From NCBI RefSeq assembly GCF_900162615.1, contig NZ_FUFN01000010.1, positions 2,262,519-2,326,518 on the forward strand: 64,000 nucleotides of DNA. The letters run 5' to 3'. This stretch comes from Virgibacillus proomii. GTDB lineage: Bacteria; Bacillota; Bacilli; Bacillales; Amphibacillaceae. The notes beneath the pieces were generated by a model. That model worked only from the letters and a program-made list of their open reading frames with translations. It ran no database searches and was not told where the DNA came from. Both the position numbers and the translations under genes were made by a program. This document shows positions 52,338 through 61,313 of the stretch, one piece after another; within the stretch, counting starts at the first letter, position 1; each line of letters begins with the position of its first letter.

Positions 52338-54113
52338 TTACTTCTCATCATTCATCAGTTTAATTCCCAACTCATCCAGCTGTGTTGAACCTACTTCACT
52401 TGGGGCATCTGTCAGTAAATCGGAAGCAGAAGCTGTTTTTGGAAATAGGATCGTATCACGCAAATTCGTTCTGCCTGCTAACAGCATAACAATGCGATCC
52501 AGACCTAATGCAACCCCTCCGTGTGGAGGTGCACCATATTCTAACGCCTTTAACAAGAAACCAAACTGCTCGTCTGCTTCTTCTTTAGAGAACCCTAACA
52601 CCTGAAACATTTTCTGTTGCACCTCTGTTTTATGAATACGAATCGATCCCCCGCCAAGCTCATAGCCATTTAACACCAAATCATAGGCGTTAGCTTTCAC
52701 TTTTTCCGGATCTGTATCTAATTTATCAATATCTGCTTCAACAGGTGAAGTAAACGGGTGGTGGGCAGCAGAATACCTACCCTCTTCTTCGTCATACTCT
52801 AACAGCGGCCAATCGGTCACCCATAAGAAGTTATAAGCAGACTCATCCATTAATTTTAATTCTTTTCCTAACTTCAAACGAAGTGCACCAAGACTATCAT
52901 ACACAACATTTGTCTTGTCAGCGACAAACAACAGTAAATCTCCATCCTCTGCTCGAGCGGCAGTCATTAAACCTGATTTTTCTTCTTCGGAAAGAAATTT
53001 AACAATTGGTCCTTTCAATTCAGCACCTTCCACTTTCAACCAGGCTAAACCTTTGCCGCCATATACTTTCACAAAGTCCGTCAGCTTATCAATATCCTTG
53101 CGAGAGTAATGATTCGCCTGCTGTTTGACATTTAATAAAGCAACTAGGCCACCAGCCTCAATTGCGCCTTGAAACACTTTGAAATTAGACTGCTTGACTA
53201 CTTCCGATACATGGATAAGTTCCATGCCAAAGCGTGTATCCGGCTTGTCTGAGCCAAAACGTGCCATTGCTTCCTCATAAGGCATTCTCTTTAGAGGCAG
53301 TGGAATATCAATTCCTTTTACTTGTTTCATCACATATTGCATCATTTCTTCAGTGAATTTCATAATATCATCACTAGTTAAAAACGATGTTTCAATATCA
53401 ATTTGTGTGAATTCAGGTTGACGATCTGCTCGTAAATCTTCATCACGGAAACAACGAGCAATTTGATAGTATTTTTCAAAGCCGCCCATCATAATTAGTT
53501 GCTTAAACAGTTGCGGTGACTGTGGTAAAGCATAAAATTCTCCACGATGCACGCGGCTTGGTACAAGATAATCTCTTGCTCCCTCTGGCGTGCTTTTCGT
53601 TAAAATTGGTGTTTCCATTTCTAAAAATCCACCATCATTCAAGTATTGACGTACAGCTTGTGTAATCTGGTGGCGTAATTTAAATGTTTCTTGTAATGGC
53701 TTGCGACGCAGATCTAGATATCGATACGTTAATCTTAGATCTTCGGACACGTCTGTTTCATCTTGAATCGAAAATGGCGGTGTTTTAGCTTTATTTAAAA
53801 CGGTTATCGATTGTGCTACCACTTCAATGGTACCTGTTTGCATATTCGGATTAACAGTTCCAGCATCTCGCTTCACGACTTTCCCCTCAACCTCCACCAC
53901 ATACTCACTTCGAATTGTCTCAGCGATTTCCAAAGCAGAAAGTGAGCGATCTGGATTAAACACAACTTGTATCAAGCCAGATACATCACGAAGATCAATG
54001 AAAATTAAACCTCCTAAATCTCTGCGTTTTTGTACCCACCCCTTTAATAGCACTGATTTTTCAACATCCGTCTCTGTTAACGATCCCGCCATTGTACGCA
54101 CATTCTCACTCAT
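52338..54113 (-). CDS. aspS: Aspartyl-tRNA synthetase
   Basis: AspRS charges tRNA-Asp. The 591-residue bacterial-type enzyme has an N-terminal OB anticodon-binding domain (about 17-105, LKGWVQKRRDLGGLIFIDLRD), class II motif 2 with CFRDEDLRADRQPEFTQID (about 217-235), the GAD insertion (about 285-420) and motif 3 GLDRIVMLLAG (about 532-542). Its first eight bases overlap the end of hisS, so the hisS T-box governs both genes. Confidence 0.97.
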   Translation of the reverse strand: MSENVRTMAGSLTETDVEKSVLLKGWVQKRRDLGGLIFIDLRDVSGLIQVVFNPDRSLSALEIAETIRSEYVVEVEGKVVKRDAGTVNPNMQTGTIEVVAQSITVLNKAKTPPFSIQDETDVSEDLRLTYRYLDLRRKPLQETFKLRHQITQAVRQYLNDGGFLEMETPILTKSTPEGARDYLVPSRVHRGEFYALPQSPQLFKQLIMMGGFEKYYQIARCFRDEDLRADRQPEFTQIDIETSFLTSDDIMKFTEEMMQYVMKQVKGIDIPLPLKRMPYEEAMARFGSDKPDTRFGMELIHVSEVVKQSNFKVFQGAIEAGGLVALLNVKQQANHYSRKDIDKLTDFVKVYGGKGLAWLKVEGAELKGPIVKFLSEEEKSGLMTAARAEDGDLLLFVADKTNVVYDSLGALRLKLGKELKLMDESAYNFLWVTDWPLLEYDEEEGRYSAAHHPFTSPVEADIDKLDTDPEKVKANAYDLVLNGYELGGGSIRIHKTEVQQKMFQVLGFSKEEADEQFGFLLKALEYGAPPHGGVALGLDRIVMLLAGRTNLRDTILFPKTASASDLLTDAPSEVGSTQLDELGIKLMNDEK

Positions 54114-55395
54114 GATCCTTTCCTCCTAAAAGCTTTTCCTTTAACACAGCTATTACACTATCTAATGCAATGGTTTCCTGATTACCTGTTGCCATTTCTT
54201 TTATAACTATTGTTCTATCTTTTAATTCATTTTTCCCTAGAATCAATACGTATTTTGCTTGATACCGATCAGCAGCTTTTAATTGTCCCTTCATTTTTCT
54301 GTTTTGATAGTCCTTATCAGCTTGAATTCCTTGCTTTCTTAATTGATGTACTAAACAAACTGCTTCTTTTTCCGCTTCATTCCCAACAGCAACCACATAC
54401 GTATCCAGCGAACGATCTATTGATATGTCTTGGTTTTCTGCTTTAAGCGCCATTAGCAATCTTTCCAATCCCATACCAAATCCAATTCCTGGCGTACTCG
54501 GCCCTCCAAGTTCTTCAACAAGCCCATTATATCTACCACCACCGGCAAGGGTAGTAATCGCACCAAATCCCTCTGCATCACTCATAATTTCAAAAGCCGT
54601 ATGATTATAATAATCAAGACCGCGAACAAGATTTTTATCTACTTCATATTCAATTCCCATCAAGGTTAAATATGCTTTAACTTGTTCAAAATAATTTTGC
54701 GAAGCATCATTTAAATAATCCAGTATCGATGGAGCAGACTGCATGGCTGGATGCTCACGATCCTTTTTACAGTCAAGCACACGTAATGGATTAGTTTCCA
54801 AACGTTGTTGACAATCAGAGCAAAGCTCACCCTTATATGGAGTAAAATGTTCAATCAAAGCCCTTCTGTGTGTGTCTCGGCTTTCTTTGTCCCCAAGGGA
54901 ATTGATCACTAACTTAATCGACTTTAGTCCTAAAGCTTGGTAACAGCTCATCGCTAAATCAATAACCTCTGCATCAACGGCTGGGTCTGCACTCCCTAAT
55001 ACTTCTACACCGAATTGATTTAATTGTCGCATCCGCCCTTTTTGTGGACGTTCATATCTGAACATTTCAGCAAAATAATATAATTTCGTAGGCTGGTTGG
55101 CTAATCCATATAATTTATTTTCCACAAATGCTCGAACGACGGGAGCCGTTCCTTCAGGACGTAAAGTAATGCTTCGCCCACCGCGATCTTGAAATGTATA
55201 CATTTCCTTTTGTACGATATCTGTAGAATCTCCTACTCCTCGTTGAAATACTTCGGTATGCTCGAATAAAGGTGTCCGTATCTCTTCATAATGGAATCGG
55301 TGGCAAATCTGTTTTATTGTACTTTCAATAAATTGCCATTTATTGGCATCTTCTGGTAAGACATCTGCAGTACCTCTCGGCGCCTTATAATTCAT
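54106..55395 (-). CDS. hisS: Histidyl-tRNA synthetase
   Basis: HisRS charges tRNA-His. The 429-residue enzyme begins MNYKAPRGTADVLPEDANKW, has class II motif 2 FRYERPQKGRMRQLNQFGVE (about 112-131), the histidine motif LVRGLDYYNHTAFEI (about 257-271), GGGRYNGLVEELGG (about 285-298) and a C-terminal anticodon-binding domain (about 330-425). It overlaps aspS by eight bases and is preceded by a T-box leader. Confidence 0.97.
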   Translation of the reverse strand: MNYKAPRGTADVLPEDANKWQFIESTIKQICHRFHYEEIRTPLFEHTEVFQRGVGDSTDIVQKEMYTFQDRGGRSITLRPEGTAPVVRAFVENKLYGLANQPTKLYYFAEMFRYERPQKGRMRQLNQFGVEVLGSADPAVDAEVIDLAMSCYQALGLKSIKLVINSLGDKESRDTHRRALIEHFTPYKGELCSDCQQRLETNPLRVLDCKKDREHPAMQSAPSILDYLNDASQNYFEQVKAYLTLMGIEYEVDKNLVRGLDYYNHTAFEIMSDAEGFGAITTLAGGGRYNGLVEELGGPSTPGIGFGMGLERLLMALKAENQDISIDRSLDTYVVAVGNEAEKEAVCLVHQLRKQGIQADKDYQNRKMKGQLKAADRYQAKYVLILGKNELKDRTIVIKEMATGNQETIALDSVIAVLKEKLLGGKDHE

Positions 55396-55699
55396 CCGAA
55401 AAACCTCCTAATATTGATAATGTGTATATTATTCATGTAGTAAGTGCAATCGTAGTGAATGTTATTTATCGTCTAGAAAACAATATCTATTTTTACATTT
55501 CGTCTAGTTTTTGCTCAAGCTGTAGTAAACTTTCGATTGTTTTCCTACGATAGATTAAATCGTCTCCCCATGGACTGATTACCTACAGAAAGGCATCGTC
55601 CATCTAACCTCTGACAAGTTCTTCACATTGTTAAACATATACTTCTAAGTGAAAGAATTTTTACGATATCGAATTTAATTGCTACACTAAAATTAGATA

Positions 55700-55990
55700 T
55701 TAAAAAACTCCCGTCCCTTATTATGAATAATAAGGGACGGGAGTTTAGCCCGCGTTGCCACCCTAATTGATGTTATGTATACATCCGCCTTTATACAGTT
55801 AACGCCTGTAATACGTTTATACCTACTATCCCTTTCGATATAAAGCCTCTGGAATGTCTTTCATTGGACCATCATGTGAAATGCTTCCAGCCTATGGCAT
55901 TTCTTCTCTGGACATTTGGTTGCCAATTACTTTTTCCTTCATTGGTAATCTAACTATATATACAATTTGTTGCCACATCGCACTTACATG
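55700..55990 (-). promoter_or_regulatory. T-box leader of hisS-aspS
   Basis: The minus strand carries GGGTGGCAACGCGGGC (55748-55763), the T-box antiterminator core, and a long terminator AAACTCCCGTCCCTTATTA paired with TAATAAGGGACGGGAGTTT (55704-55745), followed by T residues. Upstream (55770-55965) lie stem I segments starting with AAGGAAAAAGTAATTGG. From the leader to the hisS start about 300 bp have no gene. Binding of uncharged tRNA-His is expected. Confidence 0.92.
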
Positions 55991-56004
55991 TAGGACATTA
56001 TTAG

Positions 56005-56100
56005 AAAAACTTAGCTTATCGCCAAGTCTTTATGACGAAAGCTATAGTTTTACTTATACTATAAACCCCTAAAATTTTATATTTTCTTATAGTAAAATAA
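56005..56100 (+). repeat. Second repeat type, uninterrupted copy Y
   Basis: It carries AAAACTTAGCTTATCGCCAA, GTCTTTATGACGAAAGCTAT, CTTATACTATAAACCCC and TTTTCTTATAGTAAAAT. It aligns with copy X (33535-33594 plus 33892-33922) but has no insertion after ATAAA (56061-56065). It lies just upstream of the hisS T-box leader. A degenerate CGCACTTACATGTAGGACAT just left of it may be another trace of a structured repeat end. Confidence 0.65.
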
Positions 56101-56194
56101 AATTTTTTCCGACGTAGAATATAATTCCTCCATGGCAACTACTGATTTTCATAACCATGAATGTATATTATATTAATCGTTCTACATAGTAATG

Positions 56195-56371
56195 TCAAGC
56201 GCGATCTAATTTTTTCTTTAACATCTTAACTTCTCCTAATGAAATCCCTAACTCTTCTGCTATCTCCATATGACTAACTTCTCCTTCAGCTAATTCCAGA
56301 AAGCGATGTAAATTAACACCAAACAATTGGCTTTCTTGATAAACATGTGACTGTTTTTCGGATGATTGCAC
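56195..56371 (-). CDS. Small helix-turn-helix protein, YrzK-like
   Basis: A 58-residue product with GTG start and strong AAGGAGG site. It reads QSSEKQSHVYQESQLFGVNL, then HRFLELAEGEVSHMEIAEEL and GISLGEVKMLKKKLDRA, a sigma-like helix-turn-helix. Position between yrvJ and hisS matches yrzK of Bacillus subtilis. Its role is not known to me. Copy L of the structured repeat ends directly before its ribosome site. Confidence 0.7.
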   Translation of the reverse strand: MQSSEKQSHVYQESQLFGVNLHRFLELAEGEVSHMEIAEELGISLGEVKMLKKKLDRA

Positions 56372-56386
56372 GGAAAACTACCTCCT

Positions 56387-56574
56387 TTTATCCCGCATGT
56401 AAGGTGCCGTAAGACTCCCACTTCAAGATCTTGAGGCGGATACAAAAGTGTCTAAGTGGGAGAAAACAGCACCTAAATGCCCATTGGTTCAAGGGCCTTT
56501 AGGTCATACTCTTGTGGTACTAACATTTAGTAGGAGAGGGAAGAAAACTCCTACTGAATAAAGTTTCACTTTAT
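56387..56574 (-). repeat. Dispersed structured repeat, complete copy L
   Basis: A 188-bp minus-orientation copy. The 5' hairpin is AGTAGGAG with CTCCTACT. The long hairpin AGGTGCTGT, CTCCCACTT / AAGTGGGAG, ACGGCACCT is intact, with a diverged loop. Its terminal GGGATAAA runs straight into AGGAGG of the YrzK-like gene. The stretch 56575-57088 shows no gene. Confidence 0.9.
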
Positions 56575-57088
56575 AGGACTAGTTTGCCTAGCATTTGATT
56601 TTTTATTATGCTAAAAGAAAAAGGGGCAAGAGACAAATTTTTAAACGGGCGACTGCCGTTTGTATTTATACATAACTTAATAAATAACGGATTAACATAA
56701 TTGAACCGGACTGTATATCTGATCTTTGTTTCTAATTAATATGACTCCATAAACAAAACGCATCCTCTATTCAAATTCACCCTTAATCATTTTGCTATAT
56801 CTCATTTGACTATATAAGCGATTCTCAAAGGTATAACATGAACTTAAATGGAAATAACTGATAAAGAATAACTTAGCGAGCGGCAAGAGAGCGATGACGA
56901 TCGCCTAACTGCACTTAACTTAAGACTTAGCTTTTTACTACGTCCAACCAACTTACTGCGTTAAAATGTAATTTTTTAACGTGTAAAGAAAACGTTGCTA
57001 ATGGTGGACCTCTGTCAAAAGCTGCCTAACTGCCTCGATAGATGCATAGTGTTTCCGAATTTTTATAACAATTTATACAATTAGTACT

Positions 57089-57258
57089 CAAAATGAAACT
57101 TCTTTCAAGGAGCGGTTTTTATCTCAACAGAATAGATCAAAGGCTAAGATCACAACACTATAGAAAAATGCAATTATTACTGTTTCCTTCCTTTGAAAAA
57201 GAAGAACGCTTTTTCTGCGTGCTAAGGGGGCTTATGACACCCTTCAATGCAGGATAAA
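57089..57258 (+). repeat. Dispersed structured repeat, decayed copy M
   Basis: The copy starts near AAAATGAAACTTCTTTCAAG and ends CTTCAATGCAGGATAAA. It contains the module CCTTTGAAAAAGAAGAACGC followed by TTTTTCTGCGTGC, as in copies B0 and J, but the central block is lost. It ends about 30 bp before the yrvJ start codon, in sense orientation. Confidence 0.65.
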
Positions 57259-57288
57259 ATTTCTTAGCTCATAACAAGGAGGCAATAA

Positions 57289-58311
57289 ATGAAAAGGACA
57301 AAATTAATCATCGTCTTACCAATTATAATTGTATTTATGCTATTAATTACGCCCATTTCCCATGCATTGGAAGGAACTGTTACCAAAAACAGAGTAAATA
57401 TTCGCAGTGGTCCAGGAACGCAATTTTCCAACATGGAACAGGCTAATAAAGGAGATAGATACAACGTTTTGCAACGAGCGGATGATTGGATTAAAGTTAA
57501 ATTAAATTATAGGGAAGGTTGGATTGCGGCGGATTATATACAAATTCATTCGGAACAACATCCAGAAACGATTACCATTTCAAATAAGAAGACACATATA
57601 CGCAATGGACCATCAACCGATTATTCAATTAATCACTTTGCTGATAAAGGCAGCATATACAATGTTCGAAGCGCTACTGGTGATTGGTATGAAATCGAAA
57701 ACAAACATGGACGAGGCTATATATATAAACAACTAACCAAGCCAGTAAGCACACCTTCTAAGAGTAGTTTTGCAAATAAAACGATTGTGGTAGATGCTGG
57801 ACATGGCGGAAGAGATGTTGGGGCGATTGGAGCAACGGAAGTATTTGAAAAAGATGTTGCGTATTTAACTGCACAGGAATTAAAAAAAGAATTGGAAATG
57901 TTAGGGGCTAACGTTAAAATGACTAGGTTAAGAGACGACTTTGTTCCACTAAACAGCAGAATCAGCTTTAGTAATACATTAAATACAGACGTATTTATTA
58001 GCCTACATTATAATAGTGTTCCGCAACTGCCAAACGTTACTGGAATCGAAGCTTATTATTATCAAGAGCGTAATCGTTCATTAGCAACCTATGTACAAGC
58101 TGAATTGATAAAATCAACTGGTGCGGATAATCGCGGAACAAGCTTTGGTGATTTTCTCGTACTTAGACAAAATTATAAGCCTGCTATTTTAGTTGAACTC
58201 GGTTTTATATCGAATAAAAACCAAGCTTCCTTGTTGCAGACAACAATGTATCAGCAACAATTGGTTTCTGGTATCATTAACGGTTTGGGTAAATATTTCG
58301 CAAATGAGTAA
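57289..58311 (+). CDS. yrvJ: N-acetylmuramoyl-L-alanine amidase with two SH3 domains (YrvJ type)
   Basis: A secreted peptidoglycan amidase. The 340-residue protein has a signal peptide (about 1-27, ending SHALEG), two bacterial SH3 domains (about 28-85 with VNIRSGPGTQF, and about 92-150 with THIRNGPSTDY) and an Amidase_3 domain (about 163-338). Zinc ligands are in VVDAGHGGRDVGAIG (His), AIGATEVFEKDV (Glu) and FISLHYNS (His); the catalytic glutamate is in ILVELGFISN. A GGAGG site precedes the ATG. It converges on dtd. Confidence 0.93.
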   Translation: MKRTKLIIVLPIIIVFMLLITPISHALEGTVTKNRVNIRSGPGTQFSNMEQANKGDRYNVLQRADDWIKVKLNYREGWIAADYIQIHSEQHPETITISNKKTHIRNGPSTDYSINHFADKGSIYNVRSATGDWYEIENKHGRGYIYKQLTKPVSTPSKSSFANKTIVVDAGHGGRDVGAIGATEVFEKDVAYLTAQELKKELEMLGANVKMTRLRDDFVPLNSRISFSNTLNTDVFISLHYNSVPQLPNVTGIEAYYYQERNRSLATYVQAELIKSTGADNRGTSFGDFLVLRQNYKPAILVELGFISNKNQASLLQTTMYQQQLVSGIINGLGKYFANE

Positions 58312-58347
58312 TAAGAACAAACCTATATGGGGATTGTTCTTATTACT
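58307..58347. terminator. Bidirectional terminator between yrvJ and dtd
   Basis: AGTAATAAGAACAA (58307-58320) and TTGTTCTTATTACT (58334-58347) form a perfect 14-bp stem overlapping the yrvJ stop and the dtd end. Confidence 0.85.
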
Positions 58348-58789
58348 TTTCCTTACTGTCAATGATCAATGTAACCGGCCCTTCATTAATTAGTTGTACC
58401 TCCATCATTTCACCAAATGCACCCTTCTCCACAAAAATACCTTCTTTTTCTAATAATTGATTAAATTTAACATACAAATCATTTGCATAGTCTGGACGAG
58501 CAGCTTTCATAAAATTAGGTCTTCTTCCTTTTCTCGTATCTCCATACAATGTAAATTGAGAAATAGAAAGAATACTGCCACCAACATCTTTTAAAGATAA
58601 ATTAAGTTTGTTCTGTTCATCTTCAAATACTCGTAAATGGACAATTTTATTGGCTAAATAGGCTGCATCTTCTTCTGTATCGTCATGCGTGATTCCTACT
58701 AAAACAACAAAGCCTTGTGCAATTTCTCCAATTACCTTACCGTTTACAGAAACACTGGCTTCTTTCGCTCGTTGGACTACTACTTTCAT
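58343..58789 (-). CDS. dtd: D-aminoacyl-tRNA deacylase
   Basis: DTD removes D-amino acids (and glycine from tRNA-Ala) from tRNA. The 148-residue protein begins MKVVVQRAKEASVSVNG and has the two active-site motifs SISQFTLYGDTRKG (about 77-90, SQxxL) and the GPVTLIID motif at the C terminus (about 136-143, GPVT in place of a canonical NxGPxT; NEGPVT is present). It lies downstream of relA. Confidence 0.96.
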   Translation of the reverse strand: MKVVVQRAKEASVSVNGKVIGEIAQGFVVLVGITHDDTEEDAAYLANKIVHLRVFEDEQNKLNLSLKDVGGSILSISQFTLYGDTRKGRRPNFMKAARPDYANDLYVKFNQLLEKEGIFVEKGAFGEMMEVQLINEGPVTLIIDSKEK

Positions 58790-58845
58790 TATTATGCTCC
58801 TTTTTTCTAATTCTCTTGTTTGGAATGAAAAAGCACCCTTATTCG

Positions 58846-61056
58846 TTACTGGATGGTTCGCTTCACCGTATACACATCTGTAATTTGCTTAATTCTTTCT
58901 ACAATTTTTCGTAAATGTCTTGTATTATGGATTAAAATCGTAATTTGAATGAACGCCATTTTGTTACGGTCAGAACGGCCGTTCACATAGGTGATGTTCG
59001 TCTTTGTCTCATTAATTGCTTGCAAGACTTCATTTACTAACCCACGTCGGTCATAGCCTGAAATTTCCAGGTCGACATGGTATTGCTTTTGTTCCGTTCG
59101 ATTATTTTCCCATTCCACATGGAGAAAGCGTTCCCTCGCTTCTTCTGTCTGCACATTAGGACAATCCTTTCTGTGGACAGAAATACCTCTTCCTTTTGTA
59201 ATATATCCTACTATGTCATCACCAGGAACAGGGTTACAACATTTCGATAGACGAACAAGCAGATTGTCAACACCTTCTACTTTCACACCGATATCGCGCT
59301 TATTTATTTTTTTATCCTTTTTATCTTTGACATCCGTTTTTACTTCTTCTATCGTTTGTTCAAGTTCTTGTTGTTTTTCCTTCGTTTGTCTTATTTTTTC
59401 AGTTAATCGTGTGGCAATAGAAGCTGCAGTAATTCCTTGATAGCCAACAGCCGCATACATATCATCCGCATTGGAGAAGTTATACTTTTCGTATACACGT
59501 TGTAAGTTTTCCTGCGTTAGAACATCCTTCGGTTCTATATTTAAGTTTCTAATTTCTTTATCCACAGCTTCTTTTCCTTTAAGAATGTTTTCTTCACGCC
59601 GCTGCTTTTTAAAAAACTGTTTAATCTTGTTCTTTGCTTGGGATGTTTGTGTTATTTTTAACCAATCCTGTGATGGTCCATAGGAATGCTTAGAAGTCAT
59701 TACTTCAACAATGTCTCCGTTTTTCAGCTTATAATCGAGTGGCTCCATTTTTCCATTTACTTTTGCGCCAATTGTCTTATTACCGATTTCGGTATGAATT
59801 TTATACGCAAAATCCAAAGGTACGGAACCAGATGGAAGCTCAATAACATCTCCCTTAGGAGTAAATACATACACCATATCAGAAAATAAATCTACTTTTA
59901 AAGATTCCATAAATTCTTCTGCATCATGCGTATCATTTTGCCATTCCAGGATTTCACGGAACCAAGTTAACTTTTCTTCAAACGATTGCTTATCCAGATT
60001 AACCCGCTTTCCTTCTTTGTAAGCCCAATGTGCAGCAATGCCATATTCTGCGATTTCATGCATTTCCTTTGTGCGGATTTGTACTTCCAACGGATCACCT
60101 TTTGGGCCGATTACAGTAGTATGCAATGACTGATACAAGTTAGGCTTTGGCATCGCAATATAGTCCTTAAATCTGCCAGGCATTGGTTTCCAGCAAGTGT
60201 GAATAATTCCTAATACGGCATAACAATCTTTAATACTATTAACAATAATTCGAACAGCAAGCAGATCATATATTTCATTGAATTGTTTATGTTGTTTTAC
60301 CATTTTTCGGTAAATACTGTACAAATGTTTTGGTCTTCCAGAAAGTTCTGCCTCAATATTCATTTCTTTCAATTGTCTGGAAACTTCCTCGATAACTTCT
60401 TTTATATAAGATTCTCGTTCCTCCCTTTTCTGCTTCATTAATTGCACAATTCGATAATATTGTTGCGGATTTAAATACCGTAGTGCTATATCCTCCAGTT
60501 CCCATTTAATTGTCGAAATCCCTAACCGATGAGCTAATGGAGCAAATATTTCTAATGTTTCATTAGCAATTCTACGCTGCTTATTAGGCGGTAAATGCTT
60601 TAAGGTGCGCATATTATGGAGCCTGTCTGCCAATTTAATTAAGATTACACGAATATCTTTCGCCATTGCAACGAACATTTTTCGATGATTTTCTGCCTGT
60701 TGGGCTTCTTTTGATTTATACTTAATCTTACCTAGTTTAGTAACACCATCTACAAGCATGGCAACTTCATGATTAAATGTCTCTTCAATCGCCTCTAACG
60801 TGACATCAGTATCTTCTACTACATCATGAAGAAAGCCGCCTGCAATGGTTTCCGCATCCATTCCCAGCTCCGTTAAAATACCGGCCACTTGAACAGGATG
60901 GATAATATATGGCTCTCCAGATTTTCTAAATTGATCCGCATGCGCTTTTTCAGCAAATTCATATGCTTTGCGAATAAAAGCAGTATCTTCTTCGGTCAGA
61001 TACTGACTAGCCTTATTCAAAATGTTATCTATTGTCATAATATCGCTTTTCGCCAT
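58846..61056 (-). CDS. relA: Bifunctional (p)ppGpp synthetase/hydrolase Rel
   Basis: Rel makes and degrades the alarmone (p)ppGpp. The 736-residue protein has the HD hydrolase domain with GGFLHDVVEDTDVT (about 72-85, HDxxED intact), the synthetase domain with YDLLAVRIIV and GRFKDYIAMPKPNLYQSLHTTV (about 305-326), a TGS domain (about 395-455), a conserved Cys/His region (LLVRLSKCCNPVPGDDIVGY, about 590-609) and a C-terminal ACT domain (about 660-735). Both catalytic centres look intact. The ATG has AAAGGTGA upstream. Confidence 0.97.
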   Translation of the reverse strand: MAKSDIMTIDNILNKASQYLTEEDTAFIRKAYEFAEKAHADQFRKSGEPYIIHPVQVAGILTELGMDAETIAGGFLHDVVEDTDVTLEAIEETFNHEVAMLVDGVTKLGKIKYKSKEAQQAENHRKMFVAMAKDIRVILIKLADRLHNMRTLKHLPPNKQRRIANETLEIFAPLAHRLGISTIKWELEDIALRYLNPQQYYRIVQLMKQKREERESYIKEVIEEVSRQLKEMNIEAELSGRPKHLYSIYRKMVKQHKQFNEIYDLLAVRIIVNSIKDCYAVLGIIHTCWKPMPGRFKDYIAMPKPNLYQSLHTTVIGPKGDPLEVQIRTKEMHEIAEYGIAAHWAYKEGKRVNLDKQSFEEKLTWFREILEWQNDTHDAEEFMESLKVDLFSDMVYVFTPKGDVIELPSGSVPLDFAYKIHTEIGNKTIGAKVNGKMEPLDYKLKNGDIVEVMTSKHSYGPSQDWLKITQTSQAKNKIKQFFKKQRREENILKGKEAVDKEIRNLNIEPKDVLTQENLQRVYEKYNFSNADDMYAAVGYQGITAASIATRLTEKIRQTKEKQQELEQTIEEVKTDVKDKKDKKINKRDIGVKVEGVDNLLVRLSKCCNPVPGDDIVGYITKGRGISVHRKDCPNVQTEEARERFLHVEWENNRTEQKQYHVDLEISGYDRRGLVNEVLQAINETKTNITYVNGRSDRNKMAFIQITILIHNTRHLRKIVERIKQITDVYTVKRTIQ

Positions 61057-61271
61057 TAAAAATCACCTTTATTCGCTATATCAAGTCTAATTTCTTAAAT
61101 AGTTTAATTATATGCTTTTCTCTTGTATGTGTCCATTATAAGAATCAGTCAAAATTAGGATGACTTTATGAAAATTTACAGTATTAGGTTGTTTAACAGT
61201 AGACATTCCCATCCACCGTTCCTATTATTTTCCATATTTTTCAAATTTATTACTATGTAATTATATTACAA

Positions 61272-61306
61272 TAATAGGCCTAACGATTTCATATCGCCAG
61301 ACCTAT
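61272..61306 (-). terminator. Terminator downstream of apt
   Basis: The minus strand forms AGGTCTGGCGAT / ATCGTTAGGCCT with G-U pairs and a short loop, followed by TATTATTGTAAT. It lies 8 bp past the apt stop and would separate apt from relA. I see nothing else in 61057-61271. Confidence 0.6.
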
Positions 61307-61313
61307 CTTACCG

